Source of the DNA: G963701675 sp963701675
GTDB lineage: Bacteria > Planctomycetota > Planctomycetia > Gemmatales > Gemmataceae
Direction of reading: 5' to 3'
NCBI GenBank assembly: GCA_963701675.1
Contig: OY969623.1
Location: 5,456,001 to 5,520,000 of the forward strand
Length of the DNA: 64,000 bases
Below the pieces are notes generated by a model. The model was not told where the DNA came from, searched no databases, and was given only the letters and a program-made list of their open reading frames with translations. This document shows positions 24,744 through 33,590 of the stretch, piece after piece (the first letter of the stretch is position 1; the number at the start of each line of letters is the position of its first letter). Made by a program: the position numbers and the translations under genes.

Positions 24744-26060
24744 GTGACCCATCACCGAACTCGATCTTGGCTTCTTCCCTTTTTTTCCTTTTTCCTTTTT
24801 CCTTTTTCCTTTGCCTTCGCAGACGACTGGCCCCAGTGGCGTGGCCTGGACCGGACAGGTGTCTCAAAAGAGACCGGATTGCTCCCGGCCTGGCCAGAGA
24901 AGGGTCCGCCGCTGGTTTGGACCTGTAACGAAATCGGCATTGGTTATTCCAGTCCGGCCATCGTCGGCAACACGCTTTACATTCTCGGCACTCGCGACAC
25001 GATGGAACAAGCGTTCGCGATCGACACCAACACCGGCAAAATACTCTGGGCGACCGAACTCGGCCCGACACTCCAATGGCAAGGAAACAACTGGGGCGAT
25101 GGGCCGCGCTCGACTCCAACCGTGGATGGTGATCGTCTTTACGCGCTCGGCTCCCAGGGTGAATTGGTTTGCTTGCAGACCACTTCGGGGAAGAAACTCT
25201 GGTCGAAGAACCTGTTCAAGGATTTCAAGGGCCATGTCATGGATAACAACGGCAAGGAGGTGGTCGGCTGGGGTTACTGTGAGGGACCTTTGGTCGACGC
25301 CGACCAGGTAGTTGTCACGCCGGGTGGCAACGATGGGTTGCTGGTCGCGCTTAACAAGATGAACGGCGACACCATTTGGCGCAGTTCGGAAGTAAAGAGC
25401 AAAGCACCTTACTCGTCGATCATTGCCGTGGAAGATGCACACAAGGTCCGCCATTACATTCAGTTGACCGAACAAGGCATTGTGAGCATCTCACCCAAAG
25501 ACGGGAAAGTTCTTTGGTCATACGATCGTCCGCAAGACGATCTCGTGATCCGAACCCCGATATTCGCGCACGATCGTGTTTTTTTTCCGTACAGTTTTGG
25601 CTCCGGTTCGGAACTGCTTTTCTTCCAGCTTGGTGAAGGCAAGTTCGAGACGCGGAAGGAATATTCCAACAAGAACATCAAGAACGAGATGGGCGGTGTC
25701 GTGTTGGTGGACGGTCATCTGTACGGCTACTCGGACCGTGTCGGGTGGGTTTGTCAGCACTTCAGCAAGAACAAGGGCGCGCTTGTCTGGGAGGAGAAAA
25801 AGAAGCTCGGCAAGGGATCGGTGATATCCGCCGACGGCGACCTCTATTGCTTCACGGAGGACGATGGCATCGTCGCTCTTCTCGAAGCATCACCGAAGGG
25901 GTACCGAGAAACGGGCCGCTTCATGATTCCACAACAAACGAAGCAGCGCCCGGCGGCGGGCAAGCTGTGGTCGCACCCGGTCGTGGCGAATGGAAAGTTG
26001 TATCTCCGTGATCAAGAATTGCTGTTCTGCTACGACGTGCGCGCTGAAAAAAGACAGTAG
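24744..26060 (+). CDS. PQQ-like beta-propeller protein, exported (cluster gene 1)
   Basis: A 438-residue secreted protein. The signal peptide's hydrophobic core (about residues 8-24, LPFFSFFLFPFSFAFA) is encoded by a (TTTTTCC)n repeat. The mature part starts DDWPQWRGLDRTGVS, a start common to PQQ-like/BamB-like propellers, and continues as repeated W-containing blades such as GKILWATELG, GKKLWSKNL, GDTIWRSSEV and GKVLWSYDRP. Translation starts at GTG 24744 with AAGGA 7 nt upstream; the frame stays open farther upstream but without support. It is the first gene of the cluster, 49 nt before the ligase gene. Whether it binds PQQ or serves as a scaffold is unknown. Confidence 0.88.
   Translation: MTHHRTRSWLLPFFSFFLFPFSFAFADDWPQWRGLDRTGVSKETGLLPAWPEKGPPLVWTCNEIGIGYSSPAIVGNTLYILGTRDTMEQAFAIDTNTGKILWATELGPTLQWQGNNWGDGPRSTPTVDGDRLYALGSQGELVCLQTTSGKKLWSKNLFKDFKGHVMDNNGKEVVGWGYCEGPLVDADQVVVTPGGNDGLLVALNKMNGDTIWRSSEVKSKAPYSSIIAVEDAHKVRHYIQLTEQGIVSISPKDGKVLWSYDRPQDDLVIRTPIFAHDRVFFPYSFGSGSELLFFQLGEGKFETRKEYSNKNIKNEMGGVVLVDGHLYGYSDRVGWVCQHFSKNKGALVWEEKKKLGKGSVISADGDLYCFTEDDGIVALLEASPKGYRETGRFMIPQQTKQRPAAGKLWSHPVVANGKLYLRDQELLFCYDVRAEKRQ
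24778..24811 (+). repeat. (TTTTTCC)n microsatellite inside a signal-peptide coding segment
   Basis: About four consecutive 7-nt units of TTTTTCC preceded by a longer T-run. Because 7 is not a multiple of 3, the translation repeats every 21 nt as FFLFPFS and supplies the hydrophobic core of the signal peptide. A related tract lies at 27423-27452 in the third gene of the cluster. Confidence 0.8.
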
Positions 26061-26109
26061 AAAACTCATTCGCTAAGCCGCGAGCGGCAACAAGTTCGGG
26101 GTAACATGT

Positions 26110-27366
26110 GTGTCGATACTGGAGCTTCAAGCGACTCGGTTGCGCCAACTCTTGACACATGTTGCCTCAGGCAATGCGTTTTATGCGAATAAATGGTCGA
26201 GCTCAGGCATTCGGGCGGATTCGATTCAGTCCCTCGCAGAGCTGAGCAGCCTACCATTCACCACCAAACCCGAACTGATTGCCGACCAGGAGCGAAATCC
26301 GCCTTACGGCACCGCCCTGACGTTTCCGGTTTCGCGCTACACACGCCTGCACCAAACCTCCGGCACGTCGGGCCAACCGCTCCGCTGGCTCGATACACCC
26401 GAAAGCTGGCAGTGGCTGCTCGGCTGTTGGGATGAGTTCTACCGAATTATGGATTTGAAGGCGGATGATCGACTATTGTTCGCCTTTTCGTTCGGCCCTT
26501 TCCTCGGATTCTGGTCCGCATTCGAGGCGGCGGTGCGGCGCGGCAACCTCTGCCTACCAGCGGGAGGCATGAGCAGTGTGGGTCGATTGCAATTCCTCCT
26601 CGACCATCAAGTCACGGTCGTGCTTTGCACGCCGACATATGCCTTGCACCTGGCGGAAGTCGCTCGTAAAGAGAACATCGACCTGGCGACATCCGCGGTG
26701 CGGGCCTTGATTCTGGCAGGCGAACCGGGGGCCAGTATTCCAGCGACCAGGCAGCGCATCGAAACCGCATGGGGAGCGCGCGTTTTTGACCACAACGGCC
26801 TCACCGAAGTCGGCGCCGTAGGGATTGAATGCGTTGCAAACCCCGCGGGTCTACACCTATTGGAGTCCGAGTATATCGCCGAAGTCATTGACCCGCACAC
26901 TACGCAACCAACTATGCCCGGTCACACCGGCGAGCTGGTGTTGACGAACTTGGGGAGAACAGGGAGTCCCGTAATTCGGTATCGGACCGGCGACCTGGTT
27001 TGCGTTGATCCCGATCCGTGTCCGTGCGGCAGTGCGTTCATGCGGCTCAAAGGTGGAATACTCGGTCGCACCGATGATATGATCCACTTGCGAGGCAACA
27101 ACGTTTATCCGAGCGCCCTGGAAGACATCATCCGCCGCTTTACGGAGATTACCGAGTATCGAATCGAGGTTGACGAAACTGGAGTGCTTACCGAACTTAA
27201 GATTCAGATTGAACCGGTGGACAGTCCGGGCGACCTGGCTGATCGTGTGGGGCAGGCGATCCGCGATACACTGCATTTTCGCGCCGAGGTCATTAGCGTC
27301 CCGCCTGGGAGTTTGCCGCGGTTTGAGATGAAGGCCCGCCGTGTGGAAGTAAAAAGGAAAAAGTAA
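26110..27366 (+). CDS. Phenylacetate-CoA ligase-like adenylate-forming enzyme
   Basis: A 418-residue member of the PaaK-like branch of adenylate-forming ligases, which activate a carboxylic acid with ATP and then load CoA. The phosphate-binding loop is LHQTSGTSGQPLRW at about residues 79-92. The acyl-adenylate region is FDHNGLTEVGAVG near 225. RYRTGDLVCVD near 293 and GRTDDMIHLRGNNVYPSALE near 320 mark the hinge and C-terminal lobe. A GTG start at 26110 is used. It lies between two propeller genes (49 and 22 nt gaps) and its final codons run into an A-rich repeat. The acid it activates is unknown. Confidence 0.88.
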   Translation: MSILELQATRLRQLLTHVASGNAFYANKWSSSGIRADSIQSLAELSSLPFTTKPELIADQERNPPYGTALTFPVSRYTRLHQTSGTSGQPLRWLDTPESWQWLLGCWDEFYRIMDLKADDRLLFAFSFGPFLGFWSAFEAAVRRGNLCLPAGGMSSVGRLQFLLDHQVTVVLCTPTYALHLAEVARKENIDLATSAVRALILAGEPGASIPATRQRIETAWGARVFDHNGLTEVGAVGIECVANPAGLHLLESEYIAEVIDPHTTQPTMPGHTGELVLTNLGRTGSPVIRYRTGDLVCVDPDPCPCGSAFMRLKGGILGRTDDMIHLRGNNVYPSALEDIIRRFTEITEYRIEVDETGVLTELKIQIEPVDSPGDLADRVGQAIRDTLHFRAEVISVPPGSLPRFEMKARRVEVKRKK

Positions 27367-27452
27367 AAAGGAAAAGTAGGACACATCAATGCTGCGATCC
27401 ACGATGCGTCGAATCATTGTCACTTTTTCCTTTTTCCTTTTTCCTTTTTCCT
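27350..27452 (+). repeat. AAAAAGG / TTTTTCC inverted-repeat pair around a start codon
   Basis: An A-rich arm (27350-27376, units of AAAAAGG) spans the end of the ligase gene, and a T-rich arm (27423-27452, units of TTTTTCC) lies in the next gene's signal peptide. The arms are complementary over more than 20 nt, and the ATG codons at 27389 and 27404 sit in the loop. In mRNA they could fold into a long, weak A-U-rich hairpin that includes part of the ribosome-binding region. Confidence 0.65.
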
Positions 27453-29668
27453 TCGCGTCGGGCGCCGATTGGCTTCACTGGCGCGGACCACTTCAAACCG
27501 GATTTGCCCCGGACAAAGACCTACCCGCCAAATGGTCACTCGATCCAAGCGCGGCCGACAGCAATCTGTTCTGGAAAGCACCGTACGGAGGCCGGTCGTC
27601 ACCGCTCGTCATGAATGGTCGTGTGTATTTCATGAACAGTGTCGGCGAAGGATTGAACGAGCAAGAGCGCGTTCTGTGTCTGGATGCGGATAACGGCAAG
27701 CTCATTTGGGAGCATCGCTTCAATGTGTTTTTCACCGACATCGTCAGCGCTCGTCTCGGATGGGCAGCGATGGCCGGCGATCCGGAAACGGGTTACGTCT
27801 ATGGTCACGGCGTGCAAGGACTATTGCTATGTTTCGACCGCGACGGCAAACCCGTCTGGCAGCGGTCACTCACGGAAGAATACGGACGCATCACTGGCTA
27901 TGGGGGACGCATCAACAGCCCGCTTGTCGATGGGAATCTGGTTATCATCGGCATGGTGAACGCCAGTTGGGGCGATCAGGCGCGTGGCGGTAATCGTTTC
28001 GCCGCCTTCGACAAACGCACCGGCACGCCCGTTTGGTGGTCGCAGCCGACGGAAATGATGCGCGGTACGTATTCCTCCATTCCCATAGTTCACACGATTA
28101 ACGGCGTCAGGCAATTGATCAGTGGCGGTTCCGGCGGCGAGCTCTTGGCAATGAAGGTCGGTACCGGAGAAAAACTCTGGAGTTACCCCGTTGGGCTCAA
28201 GTCAATCAATACATCGCCCGTTGCGGAAGGAACCCGGGTGTATGTCGCATACGGCGAAGAACTGGCCGACAGCACCGAGCAAGGCCGAGTTGTCTGCGTC
28301 GATGCGGGGGAAATCAAGGATGGGAAGCCAAAACTAGTGTGGCAGGTGGATGGAATCACGGCCCGGTACGCATCACCGATCTTGCACGAGGGCCGGCTAT
28401 ACGTGCCCGACGAAAGTGGTCGGATATTCTGTCTCGACGCCAACAGTGGTGAACAAATCTGGAAGTACAAGTTTGGTGGCACATCTTACGGTTCGCCTGT
28501 CCTGGCCGATGGCAAGATTTACGTTGGGGAAGTGAAGAGTCGCTTTCACATCTTGAAACCGGGACCAAAGAAATGCGACGAGCTTCATTCACAGTACTTC
28601 CGCGCTCCGCAGGCCGGCACGGCAATCGAGATTAATGGCAGCCCGGCAGTTGCGAATGGCCGTGTCTATTTCATGACCAGTGACGAGATATATTGCATCG
28701 GCAAAAATCGCCCGGGGAATACCGCTTCCGCAATTCCGGCGACACCACCTACCGCGGCAGGCTCCGAACCAGCGGCCTGGCTCATTTACCCTAACGACAT
28801 TACGGCACGACCCGGAGAAGAGATTCAACTCAAGTTGCGCGCGTACGATTCAAACGGCGGCTTCCTGAGCGAGGCGAAAGCCGATGCCTGGACGCTGCCG
28901 CAGCCTCCGCTGCCGATGGGCTCCACTGCAGCACCGCCGGCCCTCCAGGGAACGATCTCTTCGGATGGACTGTTGAAGTTGGGCGCCAGTCCACCGGGAC
29001 AATTCGGTACCCTCATGGCAAACGTCGGCGGAAAATCGGCGACGGCGCGCGTTCGTGTCGTTCCGCCATTGCCGATCAAGGAGAACTTTCAAAAGGTCCC
29101 GGAAGGACGAACGCCCGCTGGTTGGATCAACGCCCAGGGCAAGTTCGCCGTAGTGACCTTGGAAGGCGCGAGGGTGCTTCAAAAGTTGGCCAACAACTCC
29201 AATCCCCTTTTGGCACGGGCGTACGCTTTCCTCGGAATGCCCACCGACAAGGACTACGTCATAGAATCTGACGTGATGGGTGTGAAGAAGGGCAACGACT
29301 TGCCCGACATCGGCATCGTCAATTGCCGATACACCCTTCTGCTCGACGGCAATAAACAACGGTTGCGAATCTGCTCATGGGAAGCGTTGCCTCGTGTTGA
29401 TCATCGCATCGATTTCGCTTGGAAACCGGGAACCTGGTACCGGATGAAACTGGCCGTCGATGGGACGAAGGGAACGATTCGCGGAAAGGTCTGGCCCCGC
29501 GGCGACAAGGAACCGGACCAGTGGACGATCGAATTCACCGACCCAATTCCGAATCGTGAAGGCAGCCCGGGCCTGTACGGGTATGCAACAGGAATCCTTG
29601 ACGATGGCCAACCGGGCACGCCGGCATACTTCGCGAACGTGGCGGTGCTGCCGACGCAACCGAAATAG
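27389..29668 (+). CDS. PQQ-like beta-propeller protein with C-terminal extension (cluster gene 3)
   Basis: A 759-residue exported protein. The signal peptide core (about residues 11-24, VTFSFFLFPFSFAS) again comes from TTTTTCC units. Residues about 27-440 form a propeller with blades such as GKLIWEHRFN, GKPVWQRSL, GTPVWWSQPT and GEQIWKYKFG. A proline/alanine linker near 450 leads to a beta-rich region (about 455-555) and a C-terminal domain (about 560-755) resembling concanavalin-type laminin-G-like folds (DKDYVIESDVMGVKKGND). The start is ATG 27389 or 27404; both precede the signal peptide. It may bind a surface glycan or a redox partner; that is inference. Confidence 0.85.
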   Translation: MLRSTMRRIIVTFSFFLFPFSFASGADWLHWRGPLQTGFAPDKDLPAKWSLDPSAADSNLFWKAPYGGRSSPLVMNGRVYFMNSVGEGLNEQERVLCLDADNGKLIWEHRFNVFFTDIVSARLGWAAMAGDPETGYVYGHGVQGLLLCFDRDGKPVWQRSLTEEYGRITGYGGRINSPLVDGNLVIIGMVNASWGDQARGGNRFAAFDKRTGTPVWWSQPTEMMRGTYSSIPIVHTINGVRQLISGGSGGELLAMKVGTGEKLWSYPVGLKSINTSPVAEGTRVYVAYGEELADSTEQGRVVCVDAGEIKDGKPKLVWQVDGITARYASPILHEGRLYVPDESGRIFCLDANSGEQIWKYKFGGTSYGSPVLADGKIYVGEVKSRFHILKPGPKKCDELHSQYFRAPQAGTAIEINGSPAVANGRVYFMTSDEIYCIGKNRPGNTASAIPATPPTAAGSEPAAWLIYPNDITARPGEEIQLKLRAYDSNGGFLSEAKADAWTLPQPPLPMGSTAAPPALQGTISSDGLLKLGASPPGQFGTLMANVGGKSATARVRVVPPLPIKENFQKVPEGRTPAGWINAQGKFAVVTLEGARVLQKLANNSNPLLARAYAFLGMPTDKDYVIESDVMGVKKGNDLPDIGIVNCRYTLLLDGNKQRLRICSWEALPRVDHRIDFAWKPGTWYRMKLAVDGTKGTIRGKVWPRGDKEPDQWTIEFTDPIPNREGSPGLYGYATGILDDGQPGTPAYFANVAVLPTQPK

Positions 29669-29690
29669 GACGACCTGAAAGGAATTTCGC

Positions 29691-31265
29691 ATGCACTTCG
29701 TTTCGAACACGCATCGTGCATTTGCTGCGATCATGACCGCGACGATATTCGCCGCCGTCCTTGCGTTCATGTGGCAGACCGCCCCCATCGCGGCGCCCGT
29801 TCGCGTCGATGACGCATCGCAGTGGCCGACGTTCGGCGGGACGTTGCAGCGCAACATGGTGAACCAGACGGAAAAGAATATGCCCACCGAATGGTCCGTC
29901 GAAGAAGGAAAATACAAGAACATTAAATGGTCGGCGAAGCTGGGCTCAAGATCCTATGGTGGACCGTCGATCGCGGGTGGCAAGGTATTCATCGGTACTA
30001 ATCGGGCAGCTTCACGTGAACCAGCAGCGCCGGGGGACAAAGGCGTTGTGCGCTGTTATCGCCAGTCCGACGGCAAGTTCTTGTGGCAAGCCATCCATGA
30101 CAAGCTTCCTGCCGGGCTGGTAAACGATTGGCCCGACCAGGGCGTGTGCTCAACGCCCTTCATCGACGGCGACCGCATTTACTACGTCAGCAATCGTTGT
30201 GAAGTTATTTGTGCGACGACGGAAGGTTTGGCCGCCGGCCGGAACGTCGGTGTCACGGATGAAAAGTACAACGGTCCGACGGACGCGGACATCGTCTGGC
30301 GACTCGACATGATGAAGGAGCTTAACGTCTTTCCGCATAATCTCGCGACAAGTTCTCCGCTCGTTGTTGGCGATCTACTTTTCGTGATCACGAGTAACGG
30401 AGTCGACGAAGGCCATATCAACATTCCCTCGCCCAACGCGCCGAGCTTCATCGCCGTGGAAAAGAAGACCGGCAAAGTGAAATGGCAGAACAATGCACCT
30501 GGGGAAAAGATCATCCATGGACAGTGGTCGAATCCTACTTACGGGGTAATCAACGGTCAGCCGCAGATCATGTTCCCCGGCGGCGACGGCTGGATGCGTG
30601 CCTTCGAGCCGGAGACCGGCAAGTTGATCTGGGAGTTCGATTGCAATCCCAAAAGCGCCGTCTACAAGCTACGTGGAAAAGGAACGCGCAACGAAATCAT
30701 CTCCACGCCGGTTGTGTACGACAACAAGGTTTATATCGGCGTTGGACAGGACCCGGAGCACGCGTACGGTGTCGGTCATTTCTGGTGCATCGACCCGGCG
30801 AAGAAGGGTGATATTACAACCAAGAACGATAACTTCGATCCAAAGGCCGACGTCAACAAGGGCAGTGGCTTGGTCTGGCATTTCGGCGGCGCCACGGACC
30901 CGAAAACCGCCGAGGAGACCGGCCGAGACTACATCTTCGGCCGAACGATCAGCACTGCGGCGGTTCACGAAGGGCTGGTGTACATTTCCGACTTGGACGG
31001 CTTTCTTTACTGCCTCGACGCCAAGACCGGCAACAAGTACTGGGACCACAATTTCAAAGCCGACATCTGGGGTTCGCCGTATTGGGTCGATGAAAAGATC
31101 TATATCGGCACCGACGACGGCGAGATGCACATTCTTAAGCACGGCAAAGAAAAAGAACTGTTGGAAACCATTGACATGAAAGCCAAAGTCCGCGGCACGC
31201 CCGTGGCTGTCGATGGCGTGCTTTATGTGATGACGGAGAGTCATTTATATGCGATCAAGAAATGA
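29691..31265 (+). CDS. PQQ-like beta-propeller protein, exported (cluster gene 4)
   Basis: A 524-residue exported protein with a conventional signal peptide (residues 1-36, ending near APIAAPVR). The propeller begins QWPTFGGTLQRNMVNQ and carries EWSVEEGKYKNIKWSAKLGS, GKFLWQAIHDKLP, GKVKWQNNAPGEK, GKLIWEFDCNPKS and GNKYWDHNFKAD as blade motifs. It is a close paralogue of the next gene and shares whole phrases (WQAIHD/WQAVHD, LIWEFDCNPKS/LVWKFDCNPKS), so the two are a tandem duplication. Signs of a true quinoprotein, such as an adjacent-cysteine disulfide, were not identified. It is spaced 22 nt from the preceding gene. Confidence 0.88.
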   Translation: MHFVSNTHRAFAAIMTATIFAAVLAFMWQTAPIAAPVRVDDASQWPTFGGTLQRNMVNQTEKNMPTEWSVEEGKYKNIKWSAKLGSRSYGGPSIAGGKVFIGTNRAASREPAAPGDKGVVRCYRQSDGKFLWQAIHDKLPAGLVNDWPDQGVCSTPFIDGDRIYYVSNRCEVICATTEGLAAGRNVGVTDEKYNGPTDADIVWRLDMMKELNVFPHNLATSSPLVVGDLLFVITSNGVDEGHINIPSPNAPSFIAVEKKTGKVKWQNNAPGEKIIHGQWSNPTYGVINGQPQIMFPGGDGWMRAFEPETGKLIWEFDCNPKSAVYKLRGKGTRNEIISTPVVYDNKVYIGVGQDPEHAYGVGHFWCIDPAKKGDITTKNDNFDPKADVNKGSGLVWHFGGATDPKTAEETGRDYIFGRTISTAAVHEGLVYISDLDGFLYCLDAKTGNKYWDHNFKADIWGSPYWVDEKIYIGTDDGEMHILKHGKEKELLETIDMKAKVRGTPVAVDGVLYVMTESHLYAIKK

Positions 31266-31281
31266 TCATCGGAGTTCATTC

Positions 31282-32730
31282 ATGCGATTAGCGGTCGTCT
31301 TTCTCGCCGCTTGCGGCTTAGCGTCCGGCGACATCGCCATGTTTGGCATCTCTCCCAGCCGAAACATGGTCAACCTCGTCGACAAGAACATTCCAATTGA
31401 ATGGAGCGTTGAGAAGGGCAAAGAAAAGAACCTGAAATGGTCGGCGAAACTCGGCGACAAGGCGTACGGCGGGCCGGTCATTTCCGGTGGAAAGGTCTTT
31501 GTCGCCACGAACAATAGAGTGCCGCGCGACCCGGCGATCAAGGGCGAAAAGGGCATCATCATGTGCTTCAACGAATCGGACGGCAAGTTCCTCTGGCAAG
31601 CCGTCCACGATTCGCTGCCCGACGACATCGTCAAGGACGCCAAGCCCGAGGGAATTGCATCAACACCCACCGTCGAGGGGAACCGCATCTATTACGTCAG
31701 CAATCGCTCCGAGGTGGTGTGTGCGGACACCGAGGGCACACCCGACGGCAAAGCGAAGTTCATTTGGAAGCTCGACATGATTAAGGAGCTGGATGTCTTC
31801 CCACACAAGCTGGGGAATTGTTCACCGTTGATTGTCGGCAATCTCCTTTTTGTTTGCACCGGAAACGGGGTCGACGAGGATGCGGTGCGTTCCCCCGATG
31901 CGCCGAGCTTTATCGCGGTGGACAAGAAAACGGGGACGATAACCTGGAAGAACAACGCGCCCGGCGACAACATCATGCTAGGGCAGTGGTCGCATCCAGC
32001 TTACGCCGAGGTGAACGGTAAGGGTCAGGTTATTTTCGGCGGGGGAGACGGTTGGCTCTATGCATTGGAAGCGGAAACCGGCAAACTCGTGTGGAAGTTC
32101 GACTGCAATCCGAAGTCGGCCAAAGTTAAGGCGGGGCCGAAAGCCGACCGTAACTACCTCGTCAGCACTCCTGTCGTTCACCAAAACAAGGTCTATGTCG
32201 GCGTCGGGCAAGAACCGTCGTTGGGCAGCGGCATTGCCCATGTATGGTGTGTGGACATCACCAAGACCGGCGACTTGTCCCCGGCCACTGACAACTACGA
32301 TGCGAAATCACCCGAAAACAAAAACAGCGGGCTTGTCTGGCACTTTGGCGGCAAGGTCGACGCCAAAGCCGCCGGCGCTGCCGACCGTGACTATCTGTTC
32401 GGCCGAACGGCAAGCACGTGTGCGATTCACGATGGCCTGCTCTACATCGCCGAGGTCGCCGGCTACTTTCACTGCCTGGACGCCAAAACCGGCGCCAAGC
32501 TATGGGAACACGACACCAAAGCCGAGATTTGGGGCTCGCCGTATTATGTCGACGGCAAGATCTACCTCGGCACCGGCGACGGCGACGTCCACATCCTGGC
32601 ACATGGCAAAGAGAGGAAGATTGTTGGTAAAGTAGAAATGGAAGAAACAATCTACAGCACGCCCGTCGCGGCGAATGGGGTGCTGTATGTGATGACGATG
32701 AAGAATCTTTATGCGATCGAATCGAAATAA
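31282..32730 (+). CDS. PQQ-like beta-propeller protein, exported (cluster gene 5)
   Basis: A 482-residue paralogue of the preceding gene. The signal peptide is short (MRLAVVFLAACGLASG). The same propeller opening appears as FGISPSRNMVNLVDKNIP, with blades EWSVEKGKEKNLKWSAKLGD, GKFLWQAVHDSLP, GTITWKNNAPGDN, GKLVWKFDCNPKS and GAKLWEHDTKAE. CGGAG sits 7 nt upstream of the ATG at 31282; the 31249 frame start would overlap the previous gene. The cysteine in the signal region (LAACG) could act as a lipobox, making this a possible lipoprotein; the spacing is only partly consensus. Confidence 0.87.
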   Translation: MRLAVVFLAACGLASGDIAMFGISPSRNMVNLVDKNIPIEWSVEKGKEKNLKWSAKLGDKAYGGPVISGGKVFVATNNRVPRDPAIKGEKGIIMCFNESDGKFLWQAVHDSLPDDIVKDAKPEGIASTPTVEGNRIYYVSNRSEVVCADTEGTPDGKAKFIWKLDMIKELDVFPHKLGNCSPLIVGNLLFVCTGNGVDEDAVRSPDAPSFIAVDKKTGTITWKNNAPGDNIMLGQWSHPAYAEVNGKGQVIFGGGDGWLYALEAETGKLVWKFDCNPKSAKVKAGPKADRNYLVSTPVVHQNKVYVGVGQEPSLGSGIAHVWCVDITKTGDLSPATDNYDAKSPENKNSGLVWHFGGKVDAKAAGAADRDYLFGRTASTCAIHDGLLYIAEVAGYFHCLDAKTGAKLWEHDTKAEIWGSPYYVDGKIYLGTGDGDVHILAHGKERKIVGKVEMEETIYSTPVAANGVLYVMTMKNLYAIESK

Positions 32731-33151
32731 GGTGACAGTAGCCACACGCCCACTCGTCGATCGCCGACTCCTGGGTATCTGGAAGTCGGATCGGAGAAAG
32801 ACTTTTCAACACTTTACTCCGTCGCCGCAAGCAACCTCTGAAAGCCTCGCTAGGCTCAAGCTGATCTTTGGCAAGTTGATCATTCGATATGGAAAGACTC
32901 GATACTATTCCGAGTACAATGGATCGTCTGATTCGACGCGTTACGAGGTAGTTGCAAAAGACTCATCAAGCGTGGTGATTCGCGAATTTCACAACAATCC
33001 CATTGCGAGTTACCCGGGAGCGACACGGGATCTGCTTCTCGATCTGTTTCCACCGGAGAAATTAGTTCAGATTCATTTCGAGGATAAATGGTACTGGATT
33101 TGGGCCTGGGGGCACGGCCTCAGGGAGTACTTTCGCCGGGTAGCTAAATGA
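32711..33151 (+). CDS. Hypothetical protein (GIWKSD-type, lipocalin-like?)
   Basis: A 146-residue protein with no recognised family. The N-terminal LLGIWKSDRRKTFQHF followed by alternating beta-like segments (GKLIIRYGKTRYYSEY, SSVVIREF) resembles the small beta-barrel lipocalin-like proteins often seen in planctomycetes, but that is a weak impression. A GTG at 32732 is an alternative start that avoids overlap with the previous gene. Its stop overlaps the start of the HicB-like gene (ATGA), so it belongs to the same transcript. No signal peptide is seen. Confidence 0.6.
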   Translation: MRSNRNKVTVATRPLVDRRLLGIWKSDRRKTFQHFTPSPQATSESLARLKLIFGKLIIRYGKTRYYSEYNGSSDSTRYEVVAKDSSSVVIREFHNNPIASYPGATRDLLLDLFPPEKLVQIHFEDKWYWIWAWGHGLREYFRRVAK

Positions 33152-33366
33152 TCTCGATAGATCAATTAACGACCTTGCTAGAATCCGACGGTTACGGATG
33201 CGTGGCGCGTTGTCCAGAACTCGATATCGCTAGCCAAGGCAAGACGATCGAAGAGGCGCGGGCGAATTTGCGGGAAGCACTAGAGTTGTTTTTCGAGGTC
33301 GCTTCAAAAGCAGAAATCGAACGTCGAATATCATCCGCTAAAACAGCTCGAGAACCGAACTGCTGA
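33148..33366 (+). CDS. HicB-like antitoxin-family protein (first copy)
   Basis: A 72-residue protein that fits the HicB-like fold: CVARCPELDIASQGKTIEEARANLREALELFFEV carries the family pattern of a catalytically dead RNase H-like domain. HicB proteins neutralise HicA mRNA-interferases and can repress their own operon. The DNA-binding C-terminal domain found in longer HicB proteins is absent. It is coupled to the preceding hypothetical gene by an ATGA overlap and lies 35 nt before a second HicB-like gene. Confidence 0.82.
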   Translation: MISIDQLTTLLESDGYGCVARCPELDIASQGKTIEEARANLREALELFFEVASKAEIERRISSAKTAREPNC

Positions 33367-33401
33367 AGTTTTCCGAGCACCAAACTAGGAGTTGTTAGAC
33401 G

Positions 33402-33590
33402 ATGTCCATTAAGGTAGTGATCTGGGAAGATCAAGGAATGTGGTTGGGCTACCTCCAAGACTATCCAGATTACTGGACTCAAGGCGAGTCGCTCGATGAC
33501 CTCAGAGCGCATTTGAAGGACCTGTATCACGACGTCACCAGTGGAGCGATTCCTGGAATAAGGAGAGTAGAAGACCTGGTGGTCACGTGA
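33402..33590 (+). CDS. HicB-like antitoxin-family protein (second copy)
   Basis: A 62-residue HicB-like protein: GMWLGYLQDYPDYWTQGESLDDLRAHLKDLYHDV. It is directly coupled to the HicA-like gene (its stop overlaps the HicA start by ATGA), so it is the better candidate for the cognate antitoxin. The ribosome site is TAGGAG about 7 nt before the ATG region. It is shorter than usual and, like the first copy, lacks a separate DNA-binding domain. Confidence 0.78.
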   Translation: MSIKVVIWEDQGMWLGYLQDYPDYWTQGESLDDLRAHLKDLYHDVTSGAIPGIRRVEDLVVT

